Source: Clostridia bacterium
GTDB lineage: Bacteria; Bacillota; Clostridia; Oscillospirales; CAG-272
Length of the DNA stretch: 12,204 nt
Direction of reading: 5' to 3'
Assembly (NCBI GenBank): GCA_017466495.1
Contig: JAFTUB010000231.1
Span: 1 to 12,204, forward strand
This document shows positions 5,154 to 12,204 of this stretch, piece after piece. Under the pieces are notes generated by a model. The model ran no database searches, was not told where the DNA came from, and was given only the letters and a program-made list of their open reading frames with translations. Within the stretch, counting starts at the first letter, position 1, and the number at the start of each line of letters is the position of its first letter. Position numbers and translations under genes: made by a program.

Positions 5154-7583
5154 TCACATTCCTCCTGATTGGGTTTCGGTATCCCCCGCACAGTCGGGGG
5201 CGATGAAGAGTACGGTCTGAATGGGGCGCACCATCCCCGCGCAGCTGGCGGAGGAGGTGGAGGGGAAGCTCAGCTCAAGGAAGCGTCCCCGGCAGACCAG
5301 CCCCAGCATGGCGGAGCCGCCGCCGTCGGCGTTCATGAGGTGGCGCACATCAGGGTGCAGTGCCCGGGCAATGGCGCACATCTCCCCATAGTCGGCACCG
5401 GTGGTCATGGCGGTACGGCCGGAGAAGACGAAAATCAGCAGATCCCCGTTTTCGGCGGCACCGATGGCGGTGCGGGGATGCTTGACCATTTTGTGCAGAG
5501 CAGACTCCTGGGTCTGACGGGAGAGGGGGGACATCCACCCCTCCTCGGCAAACCAGGATTCGGGATCGGGACGGTCGGTGAGGGCCTGTCCGTCCAGGAT
5601 CAGGGACATTCCGCCGCCATAGGCCCAGCGCACGGAGTCCCATACCGCGCGGGAGATCCCCGCAGGCGGGTCGAGCTTGAGGGAGAAGGTGACGGCGTCG
5701 GCATCAAAGTAGCCATCCCCATCGGGACTCAGTCCCAGCTCGGCCATGCAGGCCAGCCCAAGGTCAGGGGCGAGGGAAACCACCACGCCGATGCCGGGGA
5801 GGATCACGTCCCCCCGACGGATGGCGAGGATGCGATCCTGTACCACCACCAGATTCACTCGCCCGTCACCCACCGCTCGGCGAAAGCTTTCCCGGGGGGC
5901 ATCCCCGTCGGCTACGGTGGAGTAGGGGGTGTAAATGCACACCGGGGAAACGGCCTCGGCGGGATCCACATCCCCGGCACTCCAGCGCAGGGTGCGGGAG
6001 CCGATGGTCATCTCGCCCCCGCCCAGGCGGAAATTGAAGAAGAGGAACTCCCCGTTGTCCCGCAGGGCGATGCAGGCCTTGCGGAAGAGGGGGAAGGTTT
6101 CCACGGTGCGGTCCCCCTCCTGCCTGCGCATATAGTCCATGTGCATGGAGCGCAGGTCTGCCTGCTCACGGGGACGGTCGGCCCGCAGGCGGTTGTAGAG
6201 GGAGATCAGTCCTCCGGTGAGGAAGAAAAGGAAGTTGGACACCAGGCCGTCGGGACGGGCGGGATCTGCGGCGAATTTTTCCCGCAGGGTGCTGCCGCCG
6301 CAGGCCATGACCTGAGAGTCCTTTGCCCGCCTGATCCGCAGACTGTGGACCAAAATTCCCGACTGCCGTTCGGTGCAGCCGTGGGGAATGGGCACCTCCC
6401 GCATTCCCTCATCGAAGTAGGAGGCGCGGTAGCACACCCCGTCAAGACCGTTGAGATATGCCGCCACCGCTTCCTCCCGATAGGCCTCGTAGTGGGCCAT
6501 GGGGGCATCCTCCTCCGGGGGAATCACCACGCGGATGGGAAAATCCTCCGCTGCCTCGGGGCAGTCGGTACCGCTGTGGTAGCGGTTGAGGAAGTGGGCG
6601 GGATAACGGCGGTAGAGCTCATCGGGGGAGAGGGTGTAGATGCCGTCCCCGAAGTCCTGGGCAAGGTTGGCCAGGTGGCGGTAGGAGAGGCGGGTGCGGT
6701 CCACCATGGGGACATAGTCGGTGATGTCCAGCCCCGGGGGCACGTAGATTACCGTGTCTCCGCCCCGGCCCAGCAGATTGGTCATGGCCCGGGTGTAGTA
6801 GCCCCGCGGGGAAGCGGTGATGACGGCATCCGCCGTCAGACTGCGGCAATGGAAGAAGGCTTCCTCGCCGTAGGCCAGCAGGCAAGCCTCGCCCGCATCA
6901 ATCGCCGCCTGAAGGCCGGCGTCATCAGCGATTCCCGCCAGCACGCCTCCCTCCGCGTCGGCATCGGCGGAGAGAAAGTGCAGGTCGGGCAGGTGTGCCA
7001 GCCGCTCCAGCAGAGGGGCGGCGGGGGGAAGGGAATCCCCCGGCTCTCCGGTGAGGAGAAAAACGGTTTTCCCCATTGCCGCGGCCTGCTCCAGGTCGGC
7101 GGCCATGAGGGAAAAGAAGGCGGGATCAAAGAGGGCAAAGATCATCGTTTGCCCTGCGGTCAGAAGAGCCTGCTTCTTCTCCCGCTGGTCGATGCCCGTG
7201 GAGGGGTCGAAGGTGAGCGTCTCATCCATGCAGGCAGCCCGCTGGGACTCAAGGGCATCGGCCCCCAGCATCTCCCGGCGGGTCCGCAGAACGGTGCGGT
7301 AAATGTCCTCCAGCCAGGCCTCCTTTGCCGAGTCGGGCTCGGGGAAGGCCAGCCCCACGGCGCGGCGGTAGGCCAGGAGGGCATCGGGGGTGATCAGCCC
7401 TCCCTCGCACATGGTCTCGGCGGTGCGGTCGAAGAGCTTGTCTGCAGGATCGTCATTGCGGTAGAAGGACAGGCGAAGATCCCCAAAGCGCAGGTAGGGA
7501 TAGATAATATCCCCCGCAAAGTCGCATCGGCGGTAGCTGCCGGGCTTGCGTGCGGGAAGGGTAATGCGGATGAAATCGGCCAT
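5154..7583 (-). CDS. Phosphodiester glycosidase (NAGPA)-domain protein with novel N-terminal region (809 aa)
   Basis: The C-terminal half, about residues 405-795, fits the NAGPA domain (PF09992), named after the mammalian uncovering enzyme that cleaves GlcNAc-1-phosphodiesters. Signatures are PRTAIG at 703-708, SGR at 721-723, the metal-site motif NADGGGS at 751-757, and the closing strand RPIQTVLFI at 786-794. SNFLFFLTGG at 449-458 stands where the family has its NGGFF-like motif. Residues 1-400 match nothing I recognise; a segment around 170-285 alternates strands and helices as in an alpha/beta fold. There is no signal peptide or membrane helix, whereas many bacterial NAGPA proteins are exported, so this one probably acts in the cytoplasm. 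GGAGG lies 6 bases before the ATG. Second gene of unit B, ending one base before the mutase start. Confidence 0.82.
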   Translation of the reverse strand: MADFIRITLPARKPGSYRRCDFAGDIIYPYLRFGDLRLSFYRNDDPADKLFDRTAETMCEGGLITPDALLAYRRAVGLAFPEPDSAKEAWLEDIYRTVLRTRREMLGADALESQRAACMDETLTFDPSTGIDQREKKQALLTAGQTMIFALFDPAFFSLMAADLEQAAAMGKTVFLLTGEPGDSLPPAAPLLERLAHLPDLHFLSADADAEGGVLAGIADDAGLQAAIDAGEACLLAYGEEAFFHCRSLTADAVITASPRGYYTRAMTNLLGRGGDTVIYVPPGLDITDYVPMVDRTRLSYRHLANLAQDFGDGIYTLSPDELYRRYPAHFLNRYHSGTDCPEAAEDFPIRVVIPPEEDAPMAHYEAYREEAVAAYLNGLDGVCYRASYFDEGMREVPIPHGCTERQSGILVHSLRIRRAKDSQVMACGGSTLREKFAADPARPDGLVSNFLFFLTGGLISLYNRLRADRPREQADLRSMHMDYMRRQEGDRTVETFPLFRKACIALRDNGEFLFFNFRLGGGEMTIGSRTLRWSAGDVDPAEAVSPVCIYTPYSTVADGDAPRESFRRAVGDGRVNLVVVQDRILAIRRGDVILPGIGVVVSLAPDLGLACMAELGLSPDGDGYFDADAVTFSLKLDPPAGISRAVWDSVRWAYGGGMSLILDGQALTDRPDPESWFAEEGWMSPLSRQTQESALHKMVKHPRTAIGAAENGDLLIFVFSGRTAMTTGADYGEMCAIARALHPDVRHLMNADGGGSAMLGLVCRGRFLELSFPSTSSASCAGMVRPIQTVLFIAPDCAGDTETQSGGM

Positions 7584-7619
7584 GGGACACCTCCGAGGGG
7601 ATTTTGGGGAAAGTGCAGA

Positions 7620-7654
7620 AAACGGGTATTCGGCGCAAGACCGAATACCCGTTT
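7620..7654 (-). terminator. Intra-operon hairpin, possible attenuator
   Basis: A perfect 14-bp stem (AAACGGGTATTCGG with its complement, 7-base loop) lies between the oxidoreductase stop and the glycosidase start. On the minus strand it is followed by only four T, so partial termination is likely. No promoter is visible between it and the glycosidase gene, which would then depend on read-through. Confidence 0.65.
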
Positions 7655-7697
7655 CTTCAGCGCCGTTTCAGGGAGCTGGGATGATCATGCAGAGACA

Positions 7698-8984
7698 TCA
7701 AGCCTGTACGGGCTTGCTGTACTCATCGGCATCGTCGGTGATGCCTTCAATGTCTCTGCGGTACAGACGATACTGCTCCTCAGTGGGACCAAAGTCGGGA
7801 TCGGAGCCGCACTGGATGGAGGGAGGCGTGCCGTCAGCGCCCCAGAAGGGTGTGAGGGTATCGTTTTCCCACTTTGCGCGCTCCTCTTCGGAGTGGAAGT
7901 CGGGAATGTCATAGGGAACGCCCTTCTGCAGCATGGAGCGGTGACCCAGAATGGCCACAGCGGACATGGTCGCGGAGAAGTAAGCGTCGAAGCAGGGCTG
8001 TGTATCGTTGCGGATGCAGTTGAGGAACTCGCGGACAACCAGGAAGTCGCCGCCGCCGTGGCCGGACTTCTCGATGAGATCCTTGTCGGCATCGTTCCAC
8101 TCTGCGCGGTAGAACTGGGTAGCTTCCTCAACGCCCTCGGGCTTATCCCAGGGGTTGTAGCGGAGCATGATCTTGCCGTCGGAGCCGCGGACTTCTTCTA
8201 CCTGACCCTTGGAGCCGCAGATACGGTAGGCAACGCTGTGTGCGCCGAAGCCTGCGCAGATGCGGAAGACGGATCCGTCATCGTTGAGGGTGGTGATCAC
8301 TGCGCCCAGGTCGCTGGAGCGGGACAGGAGGTAGGGATTTTCCTCACGCTTGTGGTTCTCGCAGCAGATGGGCAGAACCGTAACGCGGACGGGCGTTGCG
8401 CCGGTGCAGTGCATCATGGGTGCGAGGGCATGGGTGGAGTAATAGGTCTTGGGCAGGAAGTGACGCCAGTGGTGGTCAAAGTAGCGGTAACGCTTGACAA
8501 AGGCGATGTCGGAGCCGGCGGTGGGATGATTGTACTCACCCTCGGCATAGCGGAACTGACCCAGGGTACCGGTGTCGCAGACGCGCTTGATTTCGACGCA
8601 GGCACGGCGGAAGGGGTAGTTCTCACAGAGCATATACTTTGCCTTGGACTTCTCGGCAGCGCGGACCAGGGCTACGCACTCTGCCATGGTGGAGGAAGCG
8701 GTGCACTCTACCAGAACGTGGATGTTCTTCTCCAGGCAGCGGATGGCAAAGGGGGTGTGCTCGTGGAAGTAGTTAGCCAGCAGAACGGCATCCATGCCGT
8801 GCTCGATGAACTCATCGAAGCTGGTGTAGTAGCCGACGCCGTCGCCCAGCTTCTTGCGGGCAGACTCCAGCAGGTTTTCGCGCTGGTCACAGACAGCCAC
8901 GATATCGGCGTTGTTGCCGAGGAAGCCGGGGATGTGTGCCGCACCGCGGTTCAGACCAAAAATACCGACTCTGATCTTTTCCAT
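7698..8984 (-). CDS. Gfo/Idh/MocA-family protein, copy 1 (428 aa)
   Basis: This is an NAD(P)-binding protein of the Gfo/Idh/MocA family, which acts on sugars and their derivatives. The N-terminal Rossmann domain begins VGIFGLNRGAAHI at 6-18, with an acidic VCDQ after the second strand. The C-terminal part carries EGEYNHP at 148-154, HHWRHFLPKTYYSTHALAP at about 171-189 and the glycine-rich SGHGGGDF near 310. Where classical members have the catalytic Glu-Lys-Pro, this protein has Glu-Cys-Thr (93-95), and the YYSTH block recalls the THxLGP region of the GH109 branch, whose members use NAD for glycoside hydrolysis. It may therefore be a hydrolase or epimerase-like enzyme rather than a simple dehydrogenase. 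AAAGGAG lies 8 bases before the ATG. First gene of unit B; close paralogue of 9233-10516. Confidence 0.85.
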   Translation of the reverse strand: MEKIRVGIFGLNRGAAHIPGFLGNNADIVAVCDQRENLLESARKKLGDGVGYYTSFDEFIEHGMDAVLLANYFHEHTPFAIRCLEKNIHVLVECTASSTMAECVALVRAAEKSKAKYMLCENYPFRRACVEIKRVCDTGTLGQFRYAEGEYNHPTAGSDIAFVKRYRYFDHHWRHFLPKTYYSTHALAPMMHCTGATPVRVTVLPICCENHKREENPYLLSRSSDLGAVITTLNDDGSVFRICAGFGAHSVAYRICGSKGQVEEVRGSDGKIMLRYNPWDKPEGVEEATQFYRAEWNDADKDLIEKSGHGGGDFLVVREFLNCIRNDTQPCFDAYFSATMSAVAILGHRSMLQKGVPYDIPDFHSEEERAKWENDTLTPFWGADGTPPSIQCGSDPDFGPTEEQYRLYRRDIEGITDDADEYSKPVQA

Positions 8985-9072
8985 TTGTAGTACTCCTTTG
9001 TTGTGTTTATGTGTTGCTCCGCCAAAGCGGAGGAAAGGACCGGTTTAACCGTCTCCCGAAGGGAAAGATCTT
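8985..9072 (-). promoter_or_regulatory. Structured 5' leader of unit B
   Basis: The mRNA leader from the predicted start site to the ATG is roughly 85-90 bases. It holds a 6-bp stem CTCCGC/GCGGAG with a 4-base loop (9017-9032), a near-palindrome CGGTTTAACCG (9041-9051) and a small TCCC-GAA-GGGA hairpin (9054-9064). It matches no riboswitch class that I recognise. Confidence 0.4.
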
Positions 9073-9078
9073 ACCCTT

Positions 9079-9107
9079 ATTATAACAGGGACTGTGGCAT
9101 TTGTAAA
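9079..9107 (-). promoter_or_regulatory. Sigma-A promoter of unit B
   Basis: Read on the minus strand, TTTACA (9107-9102) and TATAAT (9084-9079) are separated by 17 bases. It lies downstream of the terminator of unit A and about 95 bases before the oxidoreductase ATG, so unit B has its own transcript. It closely matches the promoter at 11498-11526. Confidence 0.82.
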
Positions 9108-9132
9108 TAGAAATTATCCATTTTTACATGGA
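9107..9132 (-). promoter_or_regulatory. Candidate AraC-type operator, unit B
   Basis: Plus-strand ATAGA (9107-9111) and ATGGA (9128-9132) start 21 bases apart, and TCCAT...ATGGA at 9117-9132 forms an inverted repeat. The near half-site overlaps the -35 box by one base. The same arrangement, at the same distance from the -35, is found upstream of unit A (11526-11551). Confidence 0.6.
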
Positions 9133-9166
9133 AAAATCCCAGTTTTTTTGACTGAGGCAAAAAAGA

Positions 9167-9194
9167 AGGTGTCCTGTCGGCAGACAGGACACCT
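9167..9194 (-). terminator. Terminator of unit A
   Basis: AGGTGTCCTGTC pairs perfectly with GACAGGACACCT (12 bp, GGCA loop). On the minus strand it is followed by TCTTTTTT. It lies about 40 bases after the stop of the second oxidoreductase gene and separates unit A from the promoter of unit B. Confidence 0.92.
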
Positions 9195-9232
9195 GGGAGA
9201 TAAGCTGCAGCTCGGGACGGGAAACAGACAGA

Positions 9233-10516
9233 TCAGACTTCCATGGGTTTGGCGTACTCATCTGCATCATCCACGATGCCTTCAATGTCTCTGCGGAATG
9301 CGCGGAACTGCTCCTCAGTGGGGCCGAAGTTGGGATCGGAGCCGCACTGGATGGTGGGAGCTGATCCATCGGCACCCCAGAAGGGGCTGATGGTATCGTT
9401 CTCCCACTTCACGCGGTCCTCTTCGCGGCGGAAATCGGGCACATCGTAGGGCATACCCTTTTCCAGCAGGGAACGGTGAGCCAGGATTGCGGTGGCGGAC
9501 ATTTTGGTGGCGAAGTAAACGTCGAAGACGGGGGTGGTGTCGTTGCGGATGGCATTGAGGAACTCACGAGCCACGATGAAGTCACCGCCGCCATGGCCGG
9601 ACTTTTCAATCTTTTCCTTATCGGGATCATCCCAGACAGAATCGTAGAACTGGGTAGCTTCTTCCACACCCTCGGGCTTATCCCAAGGGTTGTAGCGGAG
9701 CATGATCTTGCCGTCGGTGCCTCGAACATTTTCCACCTGGCCCTTGGAGCCGCAGACGCGGTAGGCATAGTTGTGCGCGCCGTAGCCTGCGCTGACTCTG
9801 AACACCGAGCCGTCATTGTTGAGGGTGGTGATAACAGCACCCAGGTCGCTGGCGCGGCCGAGATAGTAAAATCTCTGGGTGGGGTCATTGGGGCAGCAGA
9901 TGGGGAGAGCAGTGACACGGACGGGCTCGGCACCGGTGAAGTACATCATGGGACCGAAGGAGTGGGTGGAATAATAGGTTTTGGGGAGGAAGTGACGCCA
10001 GTGGTGGTCAAAGTAGCGGTAACGCTTAATGAAGGTGAAGTCGGTGCCTGAGGTGGGGTGGTTGTACTCACCCTCGGCATAGCGGAACTGGCCCAGAGTA
10101 CCGCTGTCGCAGATGCGCTTGATCTCCACATTGAAGCGCATGAAGGGGAAGTTTTCGCTGAGCATATACTTTGCCTTGGATTTTTCGGCGGCGCGGACCA
10201 GGGCAACGCAGTCGGCCATGGTCGCGGCGGCGGTGCACTCGGAGAGGACGTGAATGTTTCTCTCCAGGCAGCGGATGGCATAGGGGGCGTGCTCGGGGAA
10301 GTAGTTGGCCAGCAGGACCGCGTCCATACCGTGCTCGATGAATTCATCGAAGTTCGCGTAATATCCAACACCGTCCCCCAGCTTCTTGCGGACCGAATCC
10401 ACCAGGTTTTCGCGCTGGTCACAGACGGCAACGATCTCGGCATTGTTGCCCAGAAGCGCGGGAATGTGCGCCGCACCGCGGTTGAGACCGAAAATACCAA
10501 CTCTGATTTTTTCCAT
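9233..10516 (-). CDS. Gfo/Idh/MocA-family protein, copy 2 (427 aa)
   Basis: This is a close paralogue of the 7698-8984 product: the two align end to end with one single-residue indel near residue 210, and over the first 200 residues I count about 85% and 83% identity per hundred. It has the same Rossmann start (VGIFGLNRGAAHI), the same ECT in place of the usual EKP (93-95) and the same HHWRHFLPKTYYSTH block. It keeps Gly in THSFGP (184-189), closer to the GH109-type THxLGP, where copy 1 has Ala. Even the ribosome binding region (AAAGGAGTAC) is nearly identical between the copies, so the duplication included it. Differences cluster at 120-130 and 186-193, which may alter substrate choice. Second gene of unit A, 50 bases after the transporter gene, ending before a strong terminator. 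Confidence 0.86.
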   Translation of the reverse strand: MEKIRVGIFGLNRGAAHIPALLGNNAEIVAVCDQRENLVDSVRKKLGDGVGYYANFDEFIEHGMDAVLLANYFPEHAPYAIRCLERNIHVLSECTAAATMADCVALVRAAEKSKAKYMLSENFPFMRFNVEIKRICDSGTLGQFRYAEGEYNHPTSGTDFTFIKRYRYFDHHWRHFLPKTYYSTHSFGPMMYFTGAEPVRVTALPICCPNDPTQRFYYLGRASDLGAVITTLNNDGSVFRVSAGYGAHNYAYRVCGSKGQVENVRGTDGKIMLRYNPWDKPEGVEEATQFYDSVWDDPDKEKIEKSGHGGGDFIVAREFLNAIRNDTTPVFDVYFATKMSATAILAHRSLLEKGMPYDVPDFRREEDRVKWENDTISPFWGADGSAPTIQCGSDPNFGPTEEQFRAFRRDIEGIVDDADEYAKPMEV

Positions 10517-10566
10517 TTGTTGTACTCCTTTTCGTTAAGAAATTTTTGTGGATATAAACGGTTCCG

Positions 10567-11424
10567 TCAGTTTGGAACCAAAGTGATCAAAATGATGCCG
10601 AAGAGGGATACGCCAAGCGCCGCGAACTGCCTTTTTGTAGGCTTTTTCGCCGAGAAGCAGGAAACAACGGTGGATACTACCATGACACCGCCGGTGACGA
10701 TGGGGAACTGTACCGAGGCGGGGATGCCCACCAGGGTGATCACCAGCAGCCAGTTGGCCACCCGGTTGATCAACCCATGGGAGATGCCGATGGCGGCGGG
10801 CAGAAGCTTGAGCTTTTTTCCGTGAGCGGGGTAGAGGATGGCGGCCATGGTGCCGGCGATGATGAGGGTGCAGATGGAAGCCAGCAGGGAATAGCCGCTG
10901 GCGCTTGCCTTCTCGTAGGGGGCAGCCTGGTAGACCTTGGCCAGCAGGGCGGAGATGCCGTTGAGCACAAACACACCGACGTAGAAGAGATGCCCGCCCC
11001 GGCCGCCCTTCCACTCCACGGGGATGAGAAGGGCCGCGGTAATGATGACGTAACAAACGGCCTTGCCCACCGTCATGACTTCGTCATAGAAGAAGACACC
11101 GGCAAGTCCGGGAATGAGCATCCCGCCCAGCATGGCGAACATGGAGTACATGGACAGATTGATTTTCCCCAGTGCCTTCAGTCCGCAGAAAGTGTAGGAG
11201 ATACTCACCGCGGCGTTCACCAGGGCAAGGATCAGGGTGAAGGGGGTGAACTCCAGCCGGAAGCCGTTGATGGGGAAGAGAATGCAGACGCCGCCGCAGG
11301 CACTGAGGGCGCTGAAGAAGAAGGCCTCAAAGAAGCCGCTTCCCATGCGCTGCTGATATTGCTGATTGATGGCAAAGGCGGCACCGAAGAGGCAAACGGT
11401 AAAGGCAAGAAGACCGTAATACAT
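10567..11424 (-). CDS. EamA/DMT-superfamily transporter (285 aa)
   Basis: This is a polytopic membrane protein with about ten hydrophobic helices in two halves, as usual for the drug/metabolite transporter (EamA) superfamily. Helices lie at about residues 2-19, 32-52, 62-82, 92-112, 120-136, 145-163, 177-198, 207-231, 238-257 and 266-283. Short positively charged loops (KGGRGG at 139-144, KKPTKR at 260-265) fit the cytoplasmic side. The substrate cannot be read, but the operon argues for a sugar or sugar derivative. The ATG at 11424 is chosen over one at 11499. It has an AAAGGTGA site upstream, the protein then starts directly with the first helix, and the 11499 ATG lies inside the -10 box of the promoter and would not be on the mRNA. 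First gene of unit A. Confidence 0.85.
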   Translation of the reverse strand: MYYGLLAFTVCLFGAAFAINQQYQQRMGSGFFEAFFFSALSACGGVCILFPINGFRLEFTPFTLILALVNAAVSISYTFCGLKALGKINLSMYSMFAMLGGMLIPGLAGVFFYDEVMTVGKAVCYVIITAALLIPVEWKGGRGGHLFYVGVFVLNGISALLAKVYQAAPYEKASASGYSLLASICTLIIAGTMAAILYPAHGKKLKLLPAAIGISHGLINRVANWLLVITLVGIPASVQFPIVTGGVMVVSTVVSCFSAKKPTKRQFAALGVSLFGIILITLVPN

Positions 11425-11497
11425 GAGATCACCTTTGCTTCCGCGGACGAAAGCGTCCTTTCCTGAGATGGCGGGGCGGCGTAGCCCTTCTGCTTTC

Positions 11498-11526
11498 ATT
11501 ATAACAGGGGGTGAGGGGAAAGTAAA
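11498..11526 (-). promoter_or_regulatory. Sigma-A promoter of unit A
   Basis: On the minus strand TTTACT (11526-11521) and TATAAT (11503-11498) are 17 bases apart, with the same CCTGT before the -10 as in the unit B promoter. The predicted leader is about 65 bases. Confidence 0.82.
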
Positions 11527-11551
11527 TGGAAATTTTCCATCGAAACATGGA
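11526..11551 (-). promoter_or_regulatory. Candidate AraC-type operator, unit A
   Basis: Plus-strand ATGGA occurs at 11526-11530 and 11547-11551, 21 bases apart, with TCCAT at 11536-11540 making an inverted repeat with the far copy. The near half-site overlaps the -35 box by one base. The far copy lies 8 bases before the -35 box of the divergent regulator gene, so binding could also affect that promoter. Confidence 0.62.
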
Positions 11552-11559
11552 CTTTTTCC

Positions 11560-11588
11560 TTGACAAACGGAGAGAAACCTGCTATCCT
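11560..11588 (+). promoter_or_regulatory. Promoter of the AraC-family regulator gene
   Basis: TTGACA (11560-11565) and TATCCT (11583-11588) are 17 bases apart, reading away from the unit A promoter. The start codon follows about 18 bases after the -10, so the leader is very short. Confidence 0.75.
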
Positions 11589-11606
11589 TTTGGCGAGGTG
11601 AGTGTA

Positions 11607-12204
11607 ATGATCAAAAATGTATGCAAATTTATCCCCGAGGTGGTGGGGATGGAGCTGAGAACCGTCAACTTTGTTCTCGAGCGCGATCCCCAGGTACAGG
11701 GGCGGGAGGCAACGGCGAAACACCACCGTATCGTTCTGATCTCCGACGGGCAGGGGACGTTTTATCTGGACGGCACCCCCGTGGAGGTGTCGGCGGGGAA
11801 GCTGCTGTTTCTCTTTCCCGGGGAACGCTGCCGCGCGGTGGGAGAGCGGCTGGAATATTTCTACATCAGCTTTGAAGGGGCCCGCGCCCAGGATCTCTTC
11901 CGCCGTTTCGGGGTCACCGATGTGACCCGTGTCTTCCCGGGGCAGGAGGGGATGATCCCCTTTTGGAACGAAAACCTCTCCCGCGCCACCGAGGACAACA
12001 TCGACATCATTTCCGAGTGCGTGCTGATGTATGCCTTCTCCCGTTTGACCAGTGTGAAGGAAACAGGGGGCAGCGTGGCCTATCTCATGACCACCTACGC
12101 CGAGGAAAACTACGCTGACAGCGACCTTTCCCTGCAGTCCCTGGCCGAGGCGTGGGGATACAGCCCCAAGTACCTCTCGGACTGCTTCAAGAAACGGACG
12201 GGGC
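11607..12204 (+). CDS. AraC-family transcriptional regulator, 3' end cut off by the window
   Basis: The frame from the ATG at 11607 stays open to the right edge, giving 199 residues. Residues 36-90 form a cupin-like sensor strand pattern (HHRIVLISDGQGTFYLDG, then VSAGKLLFLFPGERCR), as in AraC-type ligand-binding domains. Residues about 174-198 (LSLQSLAEAWGYSPKYLSDCF) are the first helix-turn-helix of an AraC DNA-binding domain; the second should lie beyond the edge. The usual length is about 270-300 residues, so roughly a third is missing. GAGGTG lies 6 bases before the ATG. It is divergent from the transporter operon, and the two units to its left share matching 21-bp-spaced half-sites at their -35 boxes. 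It is therefore probably their sugar-responsive activator. Confidence 0.88.
   Translation, partial: MIKNVCKFIPEVVGMELRTVNFVLERDPQVQGREATAKHHRIVLISDGQGTFYLDGTPVEVSAGKLLFLFPGERCRAVGERLEYFYISFEGARAQDLFRRFGVTDVTRVFPGQEGMIPFWNENLSRATEDNIDIISECVLMYAFSRLTSVKETGGSVAYLMTTYAEENYADSDLSLQSLAEAWGYSPKYLSDCFKKRTG

Noticed and set aside
5153..5191. Extension of the mutase to an ATG at 5191
   Set aside because: The extra residues overlap the end of the glycosidase gene, are not part of the family, and the ATG at 5152 has AGGAGG at good spacing.
3521..5206. A 561-codon plus-strand open frame opposite the mutase gene
   Set aside because: It overlaps the radical SAM 3' end, runs through the bidirectional terminator and lies antisense to a mutase with all four family motifs. 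No ribosome binding site or recognisable domain.
5169..8990. A 1273-codon open frame on the plus strand, opposite the glycosidase and oxidoreductase genes
   Set aside because: It is antisense to two well-supported genes with conserved motifs and correct ribosome binding sites. Its product is Gly- and His-rich low-complexity sequence without domains. Long antisense frames are common in GC-rich genes, where stop codons are rare in the complementary frame.
10560..10579. A 6-bp inverted repeat (GGTTCC/GGAACC) around the transporter stop codon
   Set aside because: The stem is short and no T-run follows on the minus strand. The transporter and the next gene look co-transcribed, so I do not call it a terminator.
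10058..10825. A 255-codon plus-strand open frame across the oxidoreductase/transporter junction
   Set aside because: It is antisense to both genes and includes their intergenic ribosome binding site; its composition is that of a shadow frame.
10777..11466. A 229-codon plus-strand open frame opposite the transporter
   Set aside because: It is antisense to a clear ten-helix membrane protein, and the product is hydrophilic and low in complexity.
11425..11499. Extension of the transporter to an upstream ATG at 11499
   Set aside because: That ATG overlaps the -10 box of the promoter and would lie upstream of the transcript. The ATG at 11424 has its own ribosome binding site and starts directly at the first helix.

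Overview
The window looks like a Firmicutes chromosome, most likely a gut Clostridia of the Oscillospirales type. Genes carry AGGAGG-like ribosome binding sites, promoters are of the sigma-A type, and strong intrinsic terminators separate the units. No taxonomic marker gene is present, so this placement is an inference. Two compositionally different parts meet near position 2760: an AT-richer accessory part on the left and a GC-rich chromosomal part on the right.

Left part (1-2760). A row of small plus-strand genes of unknown function comes first: a left-truncated gene, a DUF6487-like zinc-ribbon protein, a three-helix membrane protein and a membrane-anchored beta-rich protein. A short motif follows each of the last three stop codons. 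Next comes a 13-base direct repeat (1711-1723 and 2749-2761) that reads Glu-Trp-Glu-stop, which is the conserved 3' end of guaA (GMP synthetase), a known integration hotspot. Paired GCAAC motifs one helical turn apart lie about 102 bp to the left of both copies, and another pair lies inside the right-hand element. The simplest reading is two tandem integrative elements at a guaA site. The right one is only about 1.04 kb, has both ends and one cargo gene (232 aa), and has no integrase. guaA itself should lie to the left of the window.

Right part (2761-12204). A radical SAM/SPASM gene on the plus strand converges on a minus-strand sugar regulon across a perfect bidirectional terminator. The regulon has two transcription units. 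Unit A is an EamA/DMT-type transporter followed by a Gfo/Idh/MocA protein, ending in a strong terminator. Unit B is a second, closely related Gfo/Idh/MocA protein, a hairpin that may attenuate, an 809-aa protein with a C-terminal phosphodiester glycosidase (NAGPA) domain, and a phosphoglucomutase/phosphomannomutase. An AraC-family regulator, cut off by the right edge, is transcribed divergently from unit A.

Units A and B have matching promoters (TTTACW-17-TATAAT). Each also carries the same upstream element at the same distance: half-sites reading ATRGA, exactly 21 bp apart, with the near one touching the -35 box. This is the geometry expected of an AraC-type activator, so the divergent regulator probably controls both units. 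Together the genes suggest uptake and intracellular breakdown or remodelling of a glycoside or sugar phosphodiester, feeding a hexose phosphate through the mutase. The substrate cannot be read from the sequence.
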